A DNA stretch of 46,672 bases, taken from an uncultured Eubacteriales bacterium (GTDB lineage Bacteria > Bacillota > Clostridia > Oscillospirales > UMGS1783). The notes under the pieces were generated by a model. It ran no database searches. It was not told the DNA's origin and saw only the letters and a list, made by a program, of their open reading frames with translations. Of the stretch, positions 1 through 8,573 are shown one piece after another. The stretch spans positions 1 to 46,672 of the forward strand of contig CAKSHC010000011.1 of NCBI GenBank assembly GCA_934456365.1, given 5' to 3'. Made by a program: the position numbers and the translations under genes. Position 1 is the first letter of the stretch, and every line of letters begins with the position of its first letter.

Positions 1-192
1 GGCGGCGGCGCGAGGGAGGAGTGGTCGGATACTTTCTACCGGGCAAGGCCGGGTGGCGGCGGTGCCGCTGCGGCTGATCGGGGTTGCGATCTGTCCGGAT
101 TGCGGCGGGCGGCGGCGCGAGGGAGGAGTGGTCGGATACTTTCTACCGGGCAAGGCCGGGTGGCGGCGGTGCCGCTGCGGCTGAGGGGGGTT
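1..192. repeat. Tandem direct repeat, period 107 bp
   Basis: Bases 1-77 recur identically at 108-184, and the match continues with two mismatches to 192. This gives a tandem unit of 107 bp that is probably cut by the window's left edge. The unit is very GC-rich. It lies directly upstream of the penicillin-binding protein promoter, and no convincing coding frame was seen in it. Confidence 0.85.
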
Positions 193-219
193 GAAATCGG
201 GGGGAGAATGTGGTAAAAT
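191..219 (+). promoter_or_regulatory. Predicted sigma-A promoter of the PBP gene
   Basis: A TTGAAA -35 box at 191-196 and a TAAAAT -10 box at 214-219 are separated by 17 bp. The start codon lies about 40 bp downstream. The -35 box abuts the end of the second 107-bp repeat unit. Confidence 0.6.
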
Positions 220-257
220 AGCTTCGATGGTTTACACCCGGAAAGGAGTGTTTTGCT

Positions 258-3200
258 GTGAGCGACGATTTTGACTTTTCGGATTACAGTTTTGAAGAAC
301 TGAATCGCATGATAGACTCGGTGATCAACGGAGATCCCCTGGGCGATCTTTCCCCGAAGCAGGAGCCTGCGCCAGAGGACCGGCGGCAGGACGAGGTGGC
401 TTCGGCGGCGGCCGCCGCTCTTTCCGCGGGCACGGATATCCCCCGCGGCAATCAGAACCTGCCCCCGGTGGGGCAGGCCTATCGGGCTCCCGCGGAGCTG
501 AAAAAGCAGGAGCCTGCTCCCTCTGCGCCCGCGCCGGTCAAGCCGGAGCCCGTAAAACCCGCGCCGGTCAAGTCCGAGCCGGTCGTTTTGCCGGCACAGG
601 CGGGTAAGCCCGTTGTTCCGGCGCCGGCCGAGACCAAGAATGCGCCGGCAAGGCCCGCTGCGGCGGAGAAGAAGCCGGAAGCGCCGCGGGCGCGCGCCAT
701 GAGCGATTCGGAGGTGCGCCGGGTGCCGATCCACTACGCCGGAGAGCCGGAGGTGGGGAGCGAGGAATGGAACGACACCATCAAGGTGGACCTCGGGAAT
801 ATGCGGGTCAAGAAGCCGGAGAAGGGGCCGCAGCGGCTGCGCGAGATCAAGCGCGCGGGAGACATCGGCCCGTATCTGAAGAATCTTTTCCTGCGCATTG
901 TGCAGGCATTTCGCACTCTGCGGCCGCTCAAGGCGGTGGGGTATGCGCTTTCGTTTGTTTTGGGCTGTTTGGTGGTGGGGATCCTTGTGCTGACCAGCAT
1001 GATCCGGGCGTATGAGGATCCGACGATCGACAGCCTGTTTGCCAACCGTTCGCTCGATTACACGACGGTGCTCTACGCGCCCAACGAGGAAACGGGAGAA
1101 TTTGAGAAGCTCGAGGAGCTTTTTTACGATCAGAACCGCGAATGGGTGAACCTGGAGGACATCCCGCAATACGCGCAGGACGCGCTGATCTCGATCGAGG
1201 ATGAGCGCTTCTATCAGCACGACGGGGTGGACTGGCGGCGCTTCGGCGGCGCGTTTGTGAAGTGGCTGGCGGGCAGCGATTCCTACGGCGGCTCGACGAT
1301 CACCCAGCAGCTCATCAAGAACCTGACCGGGGAAACCGACCGCACCTGGCAGCGCAAGGCGCAGGAGATTTTCCGGGCGCTTTATGTGGAGAAGAAATAT
1401 CAGAAGACGGAGATCCTGGAATACTATCTCAACACCGTTTACTTCAACTACAGAGCCTACGGCATTTCCAAAGCAAGCGAGCTTTATTTCAACAAAACAC
1501 CGCAGCAGTTGACGGTGGCCGAGAGCGCGGCCCTGGTTTCCATCGTGAATTTGCCGAGCTACTATGAGCCCTACGGGCACCCGGAAAACAACCAAAACCG
1601 TCGGGAGCTGGTGCTTTATAAGATGCACTCTCTCGGCAAGCTGACCGACGAGGAATACGAAGCGGCGATCAACGAGCAGATCACCTTCAACCCCAACGGA
1701 CAGGACATGGCGCTCGAGAGCACGACCAACTGGTTCACCGACACGGTGATCGCGGATGTTCTGCAGGATCTGCAAAGGGAGCTGGGCTATTCCGAATATG
1801 CCGCGACCCAGTATCTCTACAGCGGCGGCCTTCAGATCTACACGACCGTCAACCGCAAGGCGCAGAAGGCGCTGGAGGAAGCCTACAAGGATCCGGACAA
1901 CTTCCCGGATCAGAACACGGACTACATCTATCAGTCGGCCTGTATGCTGGTCGATCCGAAGACCGGGCACGTTCTGGCGGTGGCCGGCGGGCGGGGCGAG
2001 AAAAACAGCCGCGACCTCAACCGCGCGATCTCCTCGCAGCGGCAGCCGGGCTCGGCCATCAAGCCGCTTTCGGTGTATCTTCCGGCGCTCAACGCCAAGG
2101 TGATCACCGAGGGCACGGTGGTGGACGACGCGCCGGTGACCTTTATGAACGGCGCGGGCTATCCGCAGAACGCGGCGCTCTACTACTACGGGAAAACGAC
2201 CATCTATTCGGCCATCCGCAACTCGCTCAACGCTTCGGCGGCGCAGGTGCTGACCCAGCTGGGCTTCCAGAATTCCTATGATTTTCTGACCAAGAACCTG
2301 CACTTCGACGGACTGGTCGGCAAGTCGACCGACAGCGACGGCGATGTGAACATGGCGGCTCTTTCGATGGGCGCCTTCAACTACGGCGTGTATCTGCGCG
2401 ATATGGTGGGCGGCTATGCGGCGATTGCCGCAGGCGGCGTGTACCGCGAGCCGATCACCTACACAAGCCTGAAAACGCCCGAGGGGCGGGTGATTATTGA
2501 GAAGGACGAAACGGGCGAGCAGGCCTTCTCGACGGAATCGGCCTGGCTGATGCAGGATCTTCTGCGCGACAGCGCGCAAAATGGCATTGCCTACATCAGC
2601 GGCTTCCCGCTGGCTCTGGCCGGGAAAACGGGAACGACGACCGACAACCACGACAAATATTATATGGGCTTTACCCCCTATTTCGCCTTCGGCGTGTGGG
2701 TGGGCTATGATACGCCGGAAAACCTCGTCAGCGCGGGAGTCAGCTCGTCGGTGTCGCGGATTGTGACGAGCAATGTGCTCAGCTATGTGATCGAGCAGGT
2801 TGGCTGGAGCGGCGGGGAATTTGCGGCGCGGCCGAGCAACCTGGTGCAGGGAAGCTATTGTCTGGACTGCGGGAAGGCGCCGGCGGCCAACTGTCTGCTG
2901 GATCTGCGCGGCGAGCGGATCGGCACGGCCTGGTATATTCCGGGCACGCAGCCGAGCGAGGCCTGCACCTGCCATGTGCCGGTTTATATCTGCGACGCTT
3001 CGGGCATGATCGCTCACGACGGCTGCACCAGCGCGCATCTGGCTTCGATGATCAATGTGGTGCGCGAATACGGCGGAAGCGTCTCGATCGACGATGCACA
3101 GTACGTTTACCGCCCGGTGCCGGACGGCACGCCGCTTTCGCTGGATGATGTGGTGTTTGCCAATCTTCTGCCCGCCGGACGCAAGCCGGGCTATTCGACC

Positions 3201-3806
3201 GACGGTGGGGTGCAGAATCATCTTTGCACGGCGCATGAAAGATCCGAGAATCCGCAGCTTTATAATCCGAACCGGCCGTTTGACGGGAATTACCACACCG
3301 TGCATCTGCCGCAGGATCAGAACGGCTGCACGGTTTCGCCGTCGGGCGGGGTGAGTGTGGATGTGAACGAAGGAGACGATTTCCTTTTCACGCTGAGCAA
3401 CCCGGAAAACAACGGAGTGCCGGTGGTGCTCTGCAACGGCAAGCGCCTCGAGCCGGAGAGCACGGAAAAGGGCGATCCGAGCGTTTACACCTATCGGATC
3501 GAGAAGATCTCGGAGGACTGCACCATCACCTACACGCTGGTGAGGGAGGGCTATGTGAGCCTGATTCTGCCGGCGGGGGTGGGGTATACCGTGACCTCGC
3601 CGACCTCCTACTGGATCACCCTCGGCGGAAGCGTGACCTTTACGGTGCGGGTGCAGGAAGGATACACGCTGCGCAAGGTTTACGCCAATTCGGATGAAAT
3701 TTCCGGCACTCAGAGCGGAAATTCTTATATTTTCCGCTTGACCGATCTGCAGGAAAATGTTAGAATAAATGTCGTGCTGGACCGAGGAAGAAATTCCGGT
3801 CGGTAA
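258..3806 (+). CDS. Class A penicillin-binding protein (bifunctional peptidoglycan synthase)
   Basis: This is a membrane-anchored glycosyltransferase/transpeptidase that polymerises and crosslinks peptidoglycan outside the membrane. The 1182-aa product begins with a cytoplasmic Pro/Ala/Lys-rich tail of about 200 residues. One transmembrane segment follows at about 225-248. The GT51 domain shows EDERFYQHDGVDW near 313-326 and GGSTITQQ near 344. The transpeptidase domain shows the SxxK serine in GSAIK near 598, an SLN motif, and KTGTT near 789. A C-terminal extension of over 300 residues, with several cysteines and Ig-like/bacterial-repeat character, makes it longer than typical PBP1A proteins. 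The GTG start is chosen because AAAGGAG lies 9 bp upstream and the acidic N-terminus fits; no upstream ATG has a comparable site. The family call is firm; the role of the tail is unknown. Confidence 0.96.
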   Translation: MSDDFDFSDYSFEELNRMIDSVINGDPLGDLSPKQEPAPEDRRQDEVASAAAAALSAGTDIPRGNQNLPPVGQAYRAPAELKKQEPAPSAPAPVKPEPVKPAPVKSEPVVLPAQAGKPVVPAPAETKNAPARPAAAEKKPEAPRARAMSDSEVRRVPIHYAGEPEVGSEEWNDTIKVDLGNMRVKKPEKGPQRLREIKRAGDIGPYLKNLFLRIVQAFRTLRPLKAVGYALSFVLGCLVVGILVLTSMIRAYEDPTIDSLFANRSLDYTTVLYAPNEETGEFEKLEELFYDQNREWVNLEDIPQYAQDALISIEDERFYQHDGVDWRRFGGAFVKWLAGSDSYGGSTITQQLIKNLTGETDRTWQRKAQEIFRALYVEKKYQKTEILEYYLNTVYFNYRAYGISKASELYFNKTPQQLTVAESAALVSIVNLPSYYEPYGHPENNQNRRELVLYKMHSLGKLTDEEYEAAINEQITFNPNGQDMALESTTNWFTDTVIADVLQDLQRELGYSEYAATQYLYSGGLQIYTTVNRKAQKALEEAYKDPDNFPDQNTDYIYQSACMLVDPKTGHVLAVAGGRGEKNSRDLNRAISSQRQPGSAIKPLSVYLPALNAKVITEGTVVDDAPVTFMNGAGYPQNAALYYYGKTTIYSAIRNSLNASAAQVLTQLGFQNSYDFLTKNLHFDGLVGKSTDSDGDVNMAALSMGAFNYGVYLRDMVGGYAAIAAGGVYREPITYTSLKTPEGRVIIEKDETGEQAFSTESAWLMQDLLRDSAQNGIAYISGFPLALAGKTGTTTDNHDKYYMGFTPYFAFGVWVGYDTPENLVSAGVSSSVSRIVTSNVLSYVIEQVGWSGGEFAARPSNLVQGSYCLDCGKAPAANCLLDLRGERIGTAWYIPGTQPSEACTCHVPVYICDASGMIAHDGCTSAHLASMINVVREYGGSVSIDDAQYVYRPVPDGTPLSLDDVVFANLLPAGRKPGYSTDGGVQNHLCTAHERSENPQLYNPNRPFDGNYHTVHLPQDQNGCTVSPSGGVSVDVNEGDDFLFTLSNPENNGVPVVLCNGKRLEPESTEKGDPSVYTYRIEKISEDCTITYTLVREGYVSLILPAGVGYTVTSPTSYWITLGGSVTFTVRVQEGYTLRKVYANSDEISGTQSGNSYIFRLTDLQENVRINVVLDRGRNSGR

Positions 3807-3818
3807 AATGGAAAATCC

Positions 3819-3835
3819 GCCCGCCTAAGGCGGGC
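3819..3835. other. Short perfect hairpin between PBP and tRNA-Arg
   Basis: Two perfect 7-bp arms (GCCCGCC / GGCGGGC) enclose a TAA loop 12 bp after the PBP stop. There is no U-tract, so it is not a classical intrinsic terminator. It could stabilise the mRNA end or act in processing of a PBP-tRNA cotranscript. Confidence 0.45.
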
Positions 3836-3842
3836 AGGATAT

Positions 3843-3919
3843 GCGCCCGTAGCTCAGATGGATAGAGCGTTAGACTCCGACTCTAAAGGCCGCCGGTTCG
3901 AATCCGGCCGGGCGTACCA
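3843..3919 (+). tRNA. tRNA-Arg (anticodon CCG)
   Basis: A complete cloverleaf can be folded. The acceptor arm is GCGCCCG with CGGGCGT (first pair G-U), and the D-arm lies around GCTC...GAGC. The anticodon stem TTAGA/TCTAA has loop CTCCGAC, giving anticodon CCG, which reads CGG. The T-arm carries GTTCGAATC. The discriminator base is A and the CCA end is encoded. No clear promoter of its own lies in the 36 bp after the PBP gene, so it may be read through from there. Confidence 0.95.
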
Positions 3920-3920
3920 G

Positions 3921-3955
3921 AAAATCCTCATTCGCAAGAATGAGGATTTTTACTT
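3921..3955 (+). terminator. Intrinsic terminator after tRNA-Arg
   Basis: A 12-bp perfect stem (arms 3921-3932 and 3939-3950, loop CGCAAG) directly follows the tRNA CCA. The right arm ends in a T-rich run. Confidence 0.85.
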
Positions 3956-4030
3956 TTTCCCTTTTACCTCATCACTCGTTCTCTCTTGCCGAACAGAAGA
4001 GCCTCTCGAATGGGTTTACGGGGCAAAAAG

Positions 4031-4063
4031 AAAAGATCCTGCCGAAAACCGGCAGGATCTTTT
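4031..4063 (-). terminator. Intrinsic terminator of the lipoprotein gene
   Basis: A GATCCTGCCG / CGGCAGGATC stem (4035-4044, 4050-4059) is flanked by A-runs on the left and T-runs on the right. It can therefore work in both directions. It lies just past the stop of the leftward lipoprotein gene. Confidence 0.8.
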
Positions 4064-4074
4064 GCTGGAAAGCT

Positions 4075-4704
4075 TTATTTTGCTGTGCGGACGGTGTTGA
4101 CCATTTCGTTGACATAGCCCTTCATTTCGGCGATTTTGGCCGCGTCGGCGGCAGATTCGTTCATCACGATGCAGGCCACGATGAAGGGGATGCCGTTGTA
4201 GCGGAAGCTGTAGCCGTAGACGGGGCAGTTGAGCTCGGTGCCGTAGTCGTCGGCGCTCTGGACGCCTTCGAAGCGCAGGGCGGAGCTGCCGTCGGAAAGG
4301 GTGCCTTCGGTGGTGGAATCGGGGATGAACTCGGCGTAGGTTGCGCGGTAGTTCTGTTTCAGGATATCCTGGAAGGTATCGTGGTAGAGGGCGGCCAGGT
4401 CGTCTTCGAGCGAGGCTCCGTCTTCCCCTTCGCCGCAGGCGACCACGATGGCATAATCCCGGCTGCCCTTTTCGTTGAGGGTGAAGCCGAGGCCGTAGCT
4501 CTCGGCGCGCCAGTCGGGAGTGGAGAGGATATAGTGCGGGTCGGTTGCCGCGATCTCAAAGATGCCGGGCAGGGAAGAGGCGGGGGTGCTGTCGGACGCG
4601 GTGGGGGTGCTCCCGGAAGGGGAAGGGGCGGGCTTGCTGCCGCAGCCGCACAGGGCGGCGGTCAGGCACAGGGCGATCAGAATCAGCGCCAGAAATTTTT
4701 TCAT
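4075..4704 (-). CDS. Secreted lipoprotein of unknown function
   Basis: A 209-aa product with a lipoprotein signal: a short positive start, a hydrophobic core and an LCGCGS lipobox with the lipidated cysteine near residue 20. A low-complexity Ser/Pro/Thr linker and a globular domain of about 150 residues follow. The domain resembles small extracytoplasmic lipoprotein domains, but I do not recognise a named family. The frame stays open further upstream, but the ATG at 4704 is preferred. It has AGGAG 9-10 bp upstream and begins MKKFLALILIA. It is monocistronic, with its own promoter and terminator. Confidence 0.85.
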   Translation of the reverse strand: MKKFLALILIALCLTAALCGCGSKPAPSPSGSTPTASDSTPASSLPGIFEIAATDPHYILSTPDWRAESYGLGFTLNEKGSRDYAIVVACGEGEDGASLEDDLAALYHDTFQDILKQNYRATYAEFIPDSTTEGTLSDGSSALRFEGVQSADDYGTELNCPVYGYSFRYNGIPFIVACIVMNESAADAAKIAEMKGYVNEMVNTVRTAK

Positions 4705-4747
4705 GGGAATATCTCCTATCGAATTTTGGGCCGAAGGCCTTTTCTTT

Positions 4748-4776
4748 ATCCTATCCGAATAGGGGAAAGATTGCAA
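4748..4776 (-). promoter_or_regulatory. Predicted promoter of the lipoprotein gene
   Basis: Reading leftward, TTGCAA (4771-4776) and TAGGAT (4748-4753) are separated by 17 bp. They lie 44 bp before the lipoprotein start codon. Confidence 0.5.
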
Positions 4777-4840
4777 GGGCAGAGGCGATTTTTTGGAGAA
4801 AATTTTTGACTTATTTTTGATTCAAAAAAGGCTTTGCCGG

Positions 4841-5566
4841 TTATTCTTCCCGGGCGGGCAGCGGCTGCCCGCCTGATGTTTTTGCTTTGGGGAGCAGGGC
4901 CAGAAGCCCGCCGAACATCCAGAGATTGCCCACGGCGATCCAGGCGCAGAGGGCGGCGTTGGCCCAGGGGAGGTTGCCGCACAAAGAGGGCAGCAGGGCG
5001 GCCGCCATGCCCACGGGTAGAGAGAAAACCCAGCACCATTTCGGGTAGGGCGTTTGGCCGGAGGCGAAGGCGCGGATCTGAGCGATCTCCAGCACGAGAA
5101 AGAAGATCCAGAACAGGGCAAGAGCGGAGAGGAGAAAATACAGCGCGTATTTCTCCAAAAGCGCTTCGGAAAGCCCGTGCTTTTGGAGGAAAACAAGGGC
5201 GCAGACCGGCACATGGTAGCCGCAGGCGCCGAACATCAGATAGCCGAAAACGCCCGAGCGAAAGGAATGGGCCAACTTCATCGACCGGGGCGCGATCAGC
5301 CGGTAAATGCCAAAAAAGCAGAGCTCTTCGAGCGTCATCCCCAAAAGCCCGAGCAGGGCGGCGAGGAAGATCCGGGCGTCGGAGGCGGAAGAATAGGCCG
5401 AAAGCAGGCGGGGAAGGCCGGCGAGGGCTTCGTTTTCCACGCCCCAGCCGAGGAGAAGATCCCCGGCCAGATGGAGCAGCGAGGCAAAGACTCCGATGGC
5501 GAGCAGCTTTTTGACGCGGGCCCAGTCGAGCGGGCGGGCGATGCCGATTTCGTTGATTTGCGTCAT
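4841..5566 (-). CDS. Multi-pass membrane protein, last gene of the ATC-hydrolase operon
   Basis: A 241-aa protein with about six or seven hydrophobic segments spread over its length, short loops and a charged C-terminus. It resembles the uncharacterised DUF6796-type membrane proteins of Firmicutes, but that name is from memory and uncertain. The true start is the ATG at 5566 (MTQINEIG). The much longer open frame upstream is antisense-like sequence overlapping the ATC-hydrolase gene. The start overlaps the stop of the preceding gene by 4 bp, so translation is probably coupled. Only a weak GGC-AAA-GCC hairpin followed by T's (around 4823-4837) could terminate the operon. No catalytic motif was seen. 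Confidence 0.8.
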   Translation of the reverse strand: MTQINEIGIARPLDWARVKKLLAIGVFASLLHLAGDLLLGWGVENEALAGLPRLLSAYSSASDARIFLAALLGLLGMTLEELCFFGIYRLIAPRSMKLAHSFRSGVFGYLMFGACGYHVPVCALVFLQKHGLSEALLEKYALYFLLSALALFWIFFLVLEIAQIRAFASGQTPYPKWCWVFSLPVGMAAALLPSLCGNLPWANAALCAWIAVGNLWMFGGLLALLPKAKTSGGQPLPAREE

Positions 5567-6198
5567 TTTTGTTTCCTCCGATAGCCGCAGTCGCAGTAGG
5601 GGCCGCCGGAGGCGAGGGTGTATTCCCTTACGAAATCCGACGCGCCGCCCGCTTCGCTCATGGTGTAGTCGAGATGGCAGAGGGCGGGGGTGAGGTCGAA
5701 AAGGCCGAGCTTTTTCATCAGAACGCAGATGCCGCATTGGGTGAAGCGGGCTTCGTAGCCGCTGCCGTTTGGATATTCCGAAAAATCCATGTTCCAGGAA
5801 TAGGGGTTGCGGTCGCCGGCGCGGAAGGCGGCGGTTGCTTTCATACCGGCAAGATCCGCGGCGGAAAATTTTTTCTTTCCGCTTTTGCGGCAAAACCATT
5901 TCATGGGCTTTGTCATCATGGCGCGGGCGTAGTAGTCCGTCAGGCGGTCGACGCTCGGGCGCTCGGGCAGGCAAAGCACGAAGGCGGCGAGCAAAGCGGC
6001 GTTGACGAGGTTCATCTGAAAGCGGTCGCCCTTTTCGAAGGCCGGCACGTCGCGCAGGATTTCCTTGTATTTCGGCTTGGCCTTTCGGGCGATGGCTTTG
6101 GCCTGGCTTTTGGGGTAGCCGAGCGTGGCTGTCAGCTGCTTTCGGAAGGCGCTGGCAAACAGGACCCACATGCCCAAAGGCATTCCGAAGGTTTTCAT
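5563..6198 (-). CDS. ATC hydrolase family protein (paralogue 1)
   Basis: A 211-aa member of the L-2-amino-thiazoline-4-carboxylic acid hydrolase family (Pfam ATC_hydrolase). The founding enzyme opens the thiazoline ring of ATC to give N-carbamoyl-L-cysteine. The family signature is in the C-terminal half: FTQCGIC, then LTPALCHLDYTMSE, then GGPYCDC. The N-terminal half is helical and less conserved. It overlaps both neighbours by 4 bp in an eight-gene operon that contains two further paralogues (7448-8050, 9516-10220). The real substrate of clostridial members is not known, so an ATC-hydrolysing activity is inference only. Family membership rests on the conserved Cys/Asp pattern. Confidence 0.85.
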   Translation of the reverse strand: MKTFGMPLGMWVLFASAFRKQLTATLGYPKSQAKAIARKAKPKYKEILRDVPAFEKGDRFQMNLVNAALLAAFVLCLPERPSVDRLTDYYARAMMTKPMKWFCRKSGKKKFSAADLAGMKATAAFRAGDRNPYSWNMDFSEYPNGSGYEARFTQCGICVLMKKLGLFDLTPALCHLDYTMSEAGGASDFVREYTLASGGPYCDCGYRRKQK

Positions 6199-6821
6199 TT
6201 GGCATTTCTTCCTTTCTCACCGGCGCAGGCCGGATATTTGATCAGGTCGTAGAGCCGGCCGTGGGAGCCGAAGCGGCGGGTGCCGGCCAGCTGCATGCCG
6301 AGGTGGAGATATTTCTCGCATTTGGATCGGGCGTCGGTATCCAAAATCACCGGCACGCCGAGGCGTTCGCCCTCGGCAAAGGCCAGCTCCAGCGCTTTTC
6401 GCATGCAGCCCTTTCCCTGATAGGGATCGGGCACGCAAAGCAGGCCGACATAGAGATAGGGCTTTCTTTCCCGATCCAGCTGCCGGCGCAGCCCGGCGCC
6501 GCCCCGGGACATCACGGAGGCAAAGTGGAGCAGCTCTTTGAGGTTCATCGAGCCGAAGAGGGCTTTGGCCAGCGGGAAAACGGATCGGAAGCGAATCTTC
6601 TGGCCGGGAAGCTTATAGGCCAGATAGGCCTCGCCCTGTTCGCTTGTGGTATAGAGCATGCCGTTTTGCAGAGCCATGCGCACATAGCCGCAGATAAAGG
6701 CTGCCGCGGCGCTGCGGCGGGGGAAGGCGTCGATCAGGCCGGGTTCTCCTTTATAATCGTAGCGGGCGAAGGCCCGGCCGATGGACTGGACGGCGCTTTC
6801 CTCCAAAGCGGAAACCTTCAT
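6195..6821 (-). CDS. GNAT-family N-acetyltransferase
   Basis: A 208-aa protein whose C-terminal half has the GNAT acetyl-CoA-binding signature. The beta4 strand YVGLLCVPDPYQGKGCMRKA contains the Q/R-x-x-G-x-G/A-type pyrophosphate loop (QGKGCM). The segment LGVPVILDTDA and a KYLHLGMQL...RRFG stretch follow, as in this superfamily. It should acetylate an amine, but the substrate cannot be read from sequence. It sits mid-operon, overlapping the methyltransferase and ATC-hydrolase genes by 4 bp each. That suggests it modifies the same metabolite or compound. Confidence 0.88.
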   Translation of the reverse strand: MKVSALEESAVQSIGRAFARYDYKGEPGLIDAFPRRSAAAAFICGYVRMALQNGMLYTTSEQGEAYLAYKLPGQKIRFRSVFPLAKALFGSMNLKELLHFASVMSRGGAGLRRQLDRERKPYLYVGLLCVPDPYQGKGCMRKALELAFAEGERLGVPVILDTDARSKCEKYLHLGMQLAGTRRFGSHGRLYDLIKYPACAGEKGRNAK

Positions 6822-7429
6822 TCCCTTTTCTCCTTTATAAGGGTGGCCACGGCGCAGGGGATCCGGCCGGGGCAGAGGACGACGGAGGGGGCCGGGTAGC
6901 CGGCCTCGACGAAGAAGAGGGGATAGCTTTTTTCGGTAAAGGCGCGCCGGAAGCCGGCTCCCGCTTTGCCAAGAGCATCGGAAAGCCCGTCTGTCTTTCC
7001 CTGCTCCGATTGGTTGAGGTAGGTGGGCAGGATGAGGCGGCCGCCGGGCTTGCAGACCCGATCCAGCTCCCGCAGGGCGAGGAGCGGGTCGTCGAGCAGG
7101 TGGAGGACATTGGCGGCAACCACCGCGTCGAAGCTTTCGTCGGGATAGGGGAGGCTCAGGATATTGGCCTGCTCCAGGCGCAGGTTTTCAAGACGGCCGA
7201 ATTTTCTGCGGGCCTGCCGGAGCATCTTCTCGGAAAAATCGGTGGCGACAAGGCTCTTGCAGCGCGGGGCAATCACGCCGGTGAGCAGCCCCGTGCCGCA
7301 GGCGCATTCCAGCACCGCGTCGGACGGCCGGATCTGCTGCGCGACGGCGGTGCACAGCGCCCGGTTGGCTTTTCGGTTGAGAACATTTGCAAACACATCG
7401 TAGATCCAGGCCACACGATCCCAAAACAT
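6818..7429 (-). CDS. SAM-dependent methyltransferase (class I)
   Basis: A 203-aa Rossmann-fold methyltransferase of the Methyltransf_11/UbiE-like type. Motif I is VLECACGTGLLT near residue 40. An acidic motif II lies in VATDFSE. Motif IV/post-motif is SFDAVVAANVLHLLDDP, followed by LRELDRVCKPGGRLILPTY. The substrate is unknown. It is translationally coupled to the GNAT gene downstream (4-bp overlap) and follows an ATC-hydrolase paralogue by 18 bp. The ATG at 7429 has GGGAGG about 8 bp upstream. Confidence 0.92.
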   Translation of the reverse strand: MFWDRVAWIYDVFANVLNRKANRALCTAVAQQIRPSDAVLECACGTGLLTGVIAPRCKSLVATDFSEKMLRQARRKFGRLENLRLEQANILSLPYPDESFDAVVAANVLHLLDDPLLALRELDRVCKPGGRLILPTYLNQSEQGKTDGLSDALGKAGAGFRRAFTEKSYPLFFVEAGYPAPSVVLCPGRIPCAVATLIKEKRE

Positions 7430-7447
7430 GGGGAGTCCTCCCGTTTT

Positions 7448-8050
7448 TTATTTTCCGGCAAGCTTCAGGCTGAAATCGCAGCAGTCCCCGCCGCGGCCCA
7501 GCGTTTTGGTGCGATGCCACAGGAGCTTCGGGTGCATACCGGCGTAGGTGATATCGTCGCTGTCGCAAAAGCAGGTGCAGAGCTCGGGGCAGCCGTGGCT
7601 TTTGCAGACATCGTGGTAGGGGCAGCGGATCATATCGATGCGCCAAACGCCGCCGGTGGTTTGGATCTCGCGGGCGGCAAAGCCCGCCGTTTCCCCGAAG
7701 AGCTTGGGGGTTTGCTCGGCAAAGATCTGCGGCACCTTGCGGTAGAGCCCGGGGATATGCAGCAGCCTGAGAAAGAGCTTTTTCTGCCGCCGGGCCTTTT
7801 TCTCGACATAGCCATGGATGGTTTGAAAGGCTTCTTCTTTGGGTATTACAGATTGCAGGGTTTCGTAGGCGGCGATCCCCGGCAGGATCTGATTTTCGAG
7901 ATGGCGCCATAGCTCTTTGCTCGCGCCCGCATATTCGGCCCGCAGGGATTGCAGGCGCGCGTCAAACGCGCTCTGGAGAGCGCCGCTCTGCGTGGGGAAG
8001 CGGTCGGCGGCTGTTTTCCGGAAATCGCGGGCAAGATAGCTTTCTTTCAT
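7448..8050 (-). CDS. ATC hydrolase family protein (paralogue 2)
   Basis: A 200-aa second member of the L-2-amino-thiazoline-4-carboxylic acid hydrolase family. The conserved C-terminal block is especially clear: IDMIRCPYHDVC, GCPELCTCFCDSDD, HPKLLWHRTKTLG and GGDCCDF. The cysteine- and aspartate-rich pattern suggests a metal- or thiol-dependent active site (inference). It is well diverged from paralogue 1, so this is not a recent duplication. It has a GGAGGT ribosome binding site 6 bp before the ATG. It sits between the membrane protein gene (25 bp) and the methyltransferase gene (18 bp). Confidence 0.9.
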   Translation of the reverse strand: MKESYLARDFRKTAADRFPTQSGALQSAFDARLQSLRAEYAGASKELWRHLENQILPGIAAYETLQSVIPKEEAFQTIHGYVEKKARRQKKLFLRLLHIPGLYRKVPQIFAEQTPKLFGETAGFAAREIQTTGGVWRIDMIRCPYHDVCKSHGCPELCTCFCDSDDITYAGMHPKLLWHRTKTLGRGGDCCDFSLKLAGK

Positions 8051-8075
8051 AAGAGAACCTCCGTTTCGGAAGAAA

Positions 8076-8573
8076 TCAGCGGATCCAGATCAGCATCAGG
8101 CCGGACAGCGCGGCGGCGATCAGAACCATACCGACCGTGCCGAAAAGCCATTTGCGGGCTTTATCCTTAGCGGTGATGTAGGGCTTTTGATCCTCGGTGC
8201 CGGGAATGGTCCAGGCGCTTGTATGGCAAACCCAAAGCTCGTCGATCAGAAAGCGGTCGATCAGATTCATAATGGATAAAATCGCAAGCATCTGCCAAAA
8301 CCCCGCCCCAAAGCCCCGGGTGCCATTGACGGCATAGACAAAGGCCAGCACATAGCCTAAATACCCGGGAATGCAGACGGCCTTGAACAGCAGCGCATGA
8401 CGCCGGATTTTCTCGGGCGTGGTCAGCCCGAGGGCAACGCAGCGCTCCTGCACGTCGCGGCTGTAGAGATGCACCATCCCCACAGCCCCCTTGCGGATGC
8501 CGACGGCGCAGACCAAAATCAGCAGAGCGCCAAGCCCGAGGCCTTCCAGCGCAACTTTCAGAATCAGATTCAT
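8076..8573 (-). CDS. Small integral membrane protein, four predicted TM helices
   Basis: A 165-aa hydrophobic protein with membrane segments near residues 4-25, 65-85, 88-105 and 140-163. A soluble loop with a CHTSAWTIPGTED stretch lies between helices 3 and 4. I do not recognise a named family. The ATG at 8573 is chosen because it overlaps the stop of the reductase-like gene by 4 bp; the longer upstream frame is not protein-like. A sensor, transporter subunit or membrane enzyme role cannot be distinguished. Confidence 0.8.
   Translation of the reverse strand: MNLILKVALEGLGLGALLILVCAVGIRKGAVGMVHLYSRDVQERCVALGLTTPEKIRRHALLFKAVCIPGYLGYVLAFVYAVNGTRGFGAGFWQMLAILSIMNLIDRFLIDELWVCHTSAWTIPGTEDQKPYITAKDKARKWLFGTVGMVLIAAALSGLMLIWIR

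Noticed and set aside
36..3305. 1089-aa open frame on the minus strand opposite the PBP gene
   Set aside because: It is a shadow of a GC-rich gene: Arg/His-rich composition, no ribosome site, and no domain, while the plus strand encodes a complete PBP.
3858..4100. Short ORF starting inside tRNA-Arg
   Set aside because: It overlaps the tRNA and its terminator and has no ribosome binding site.
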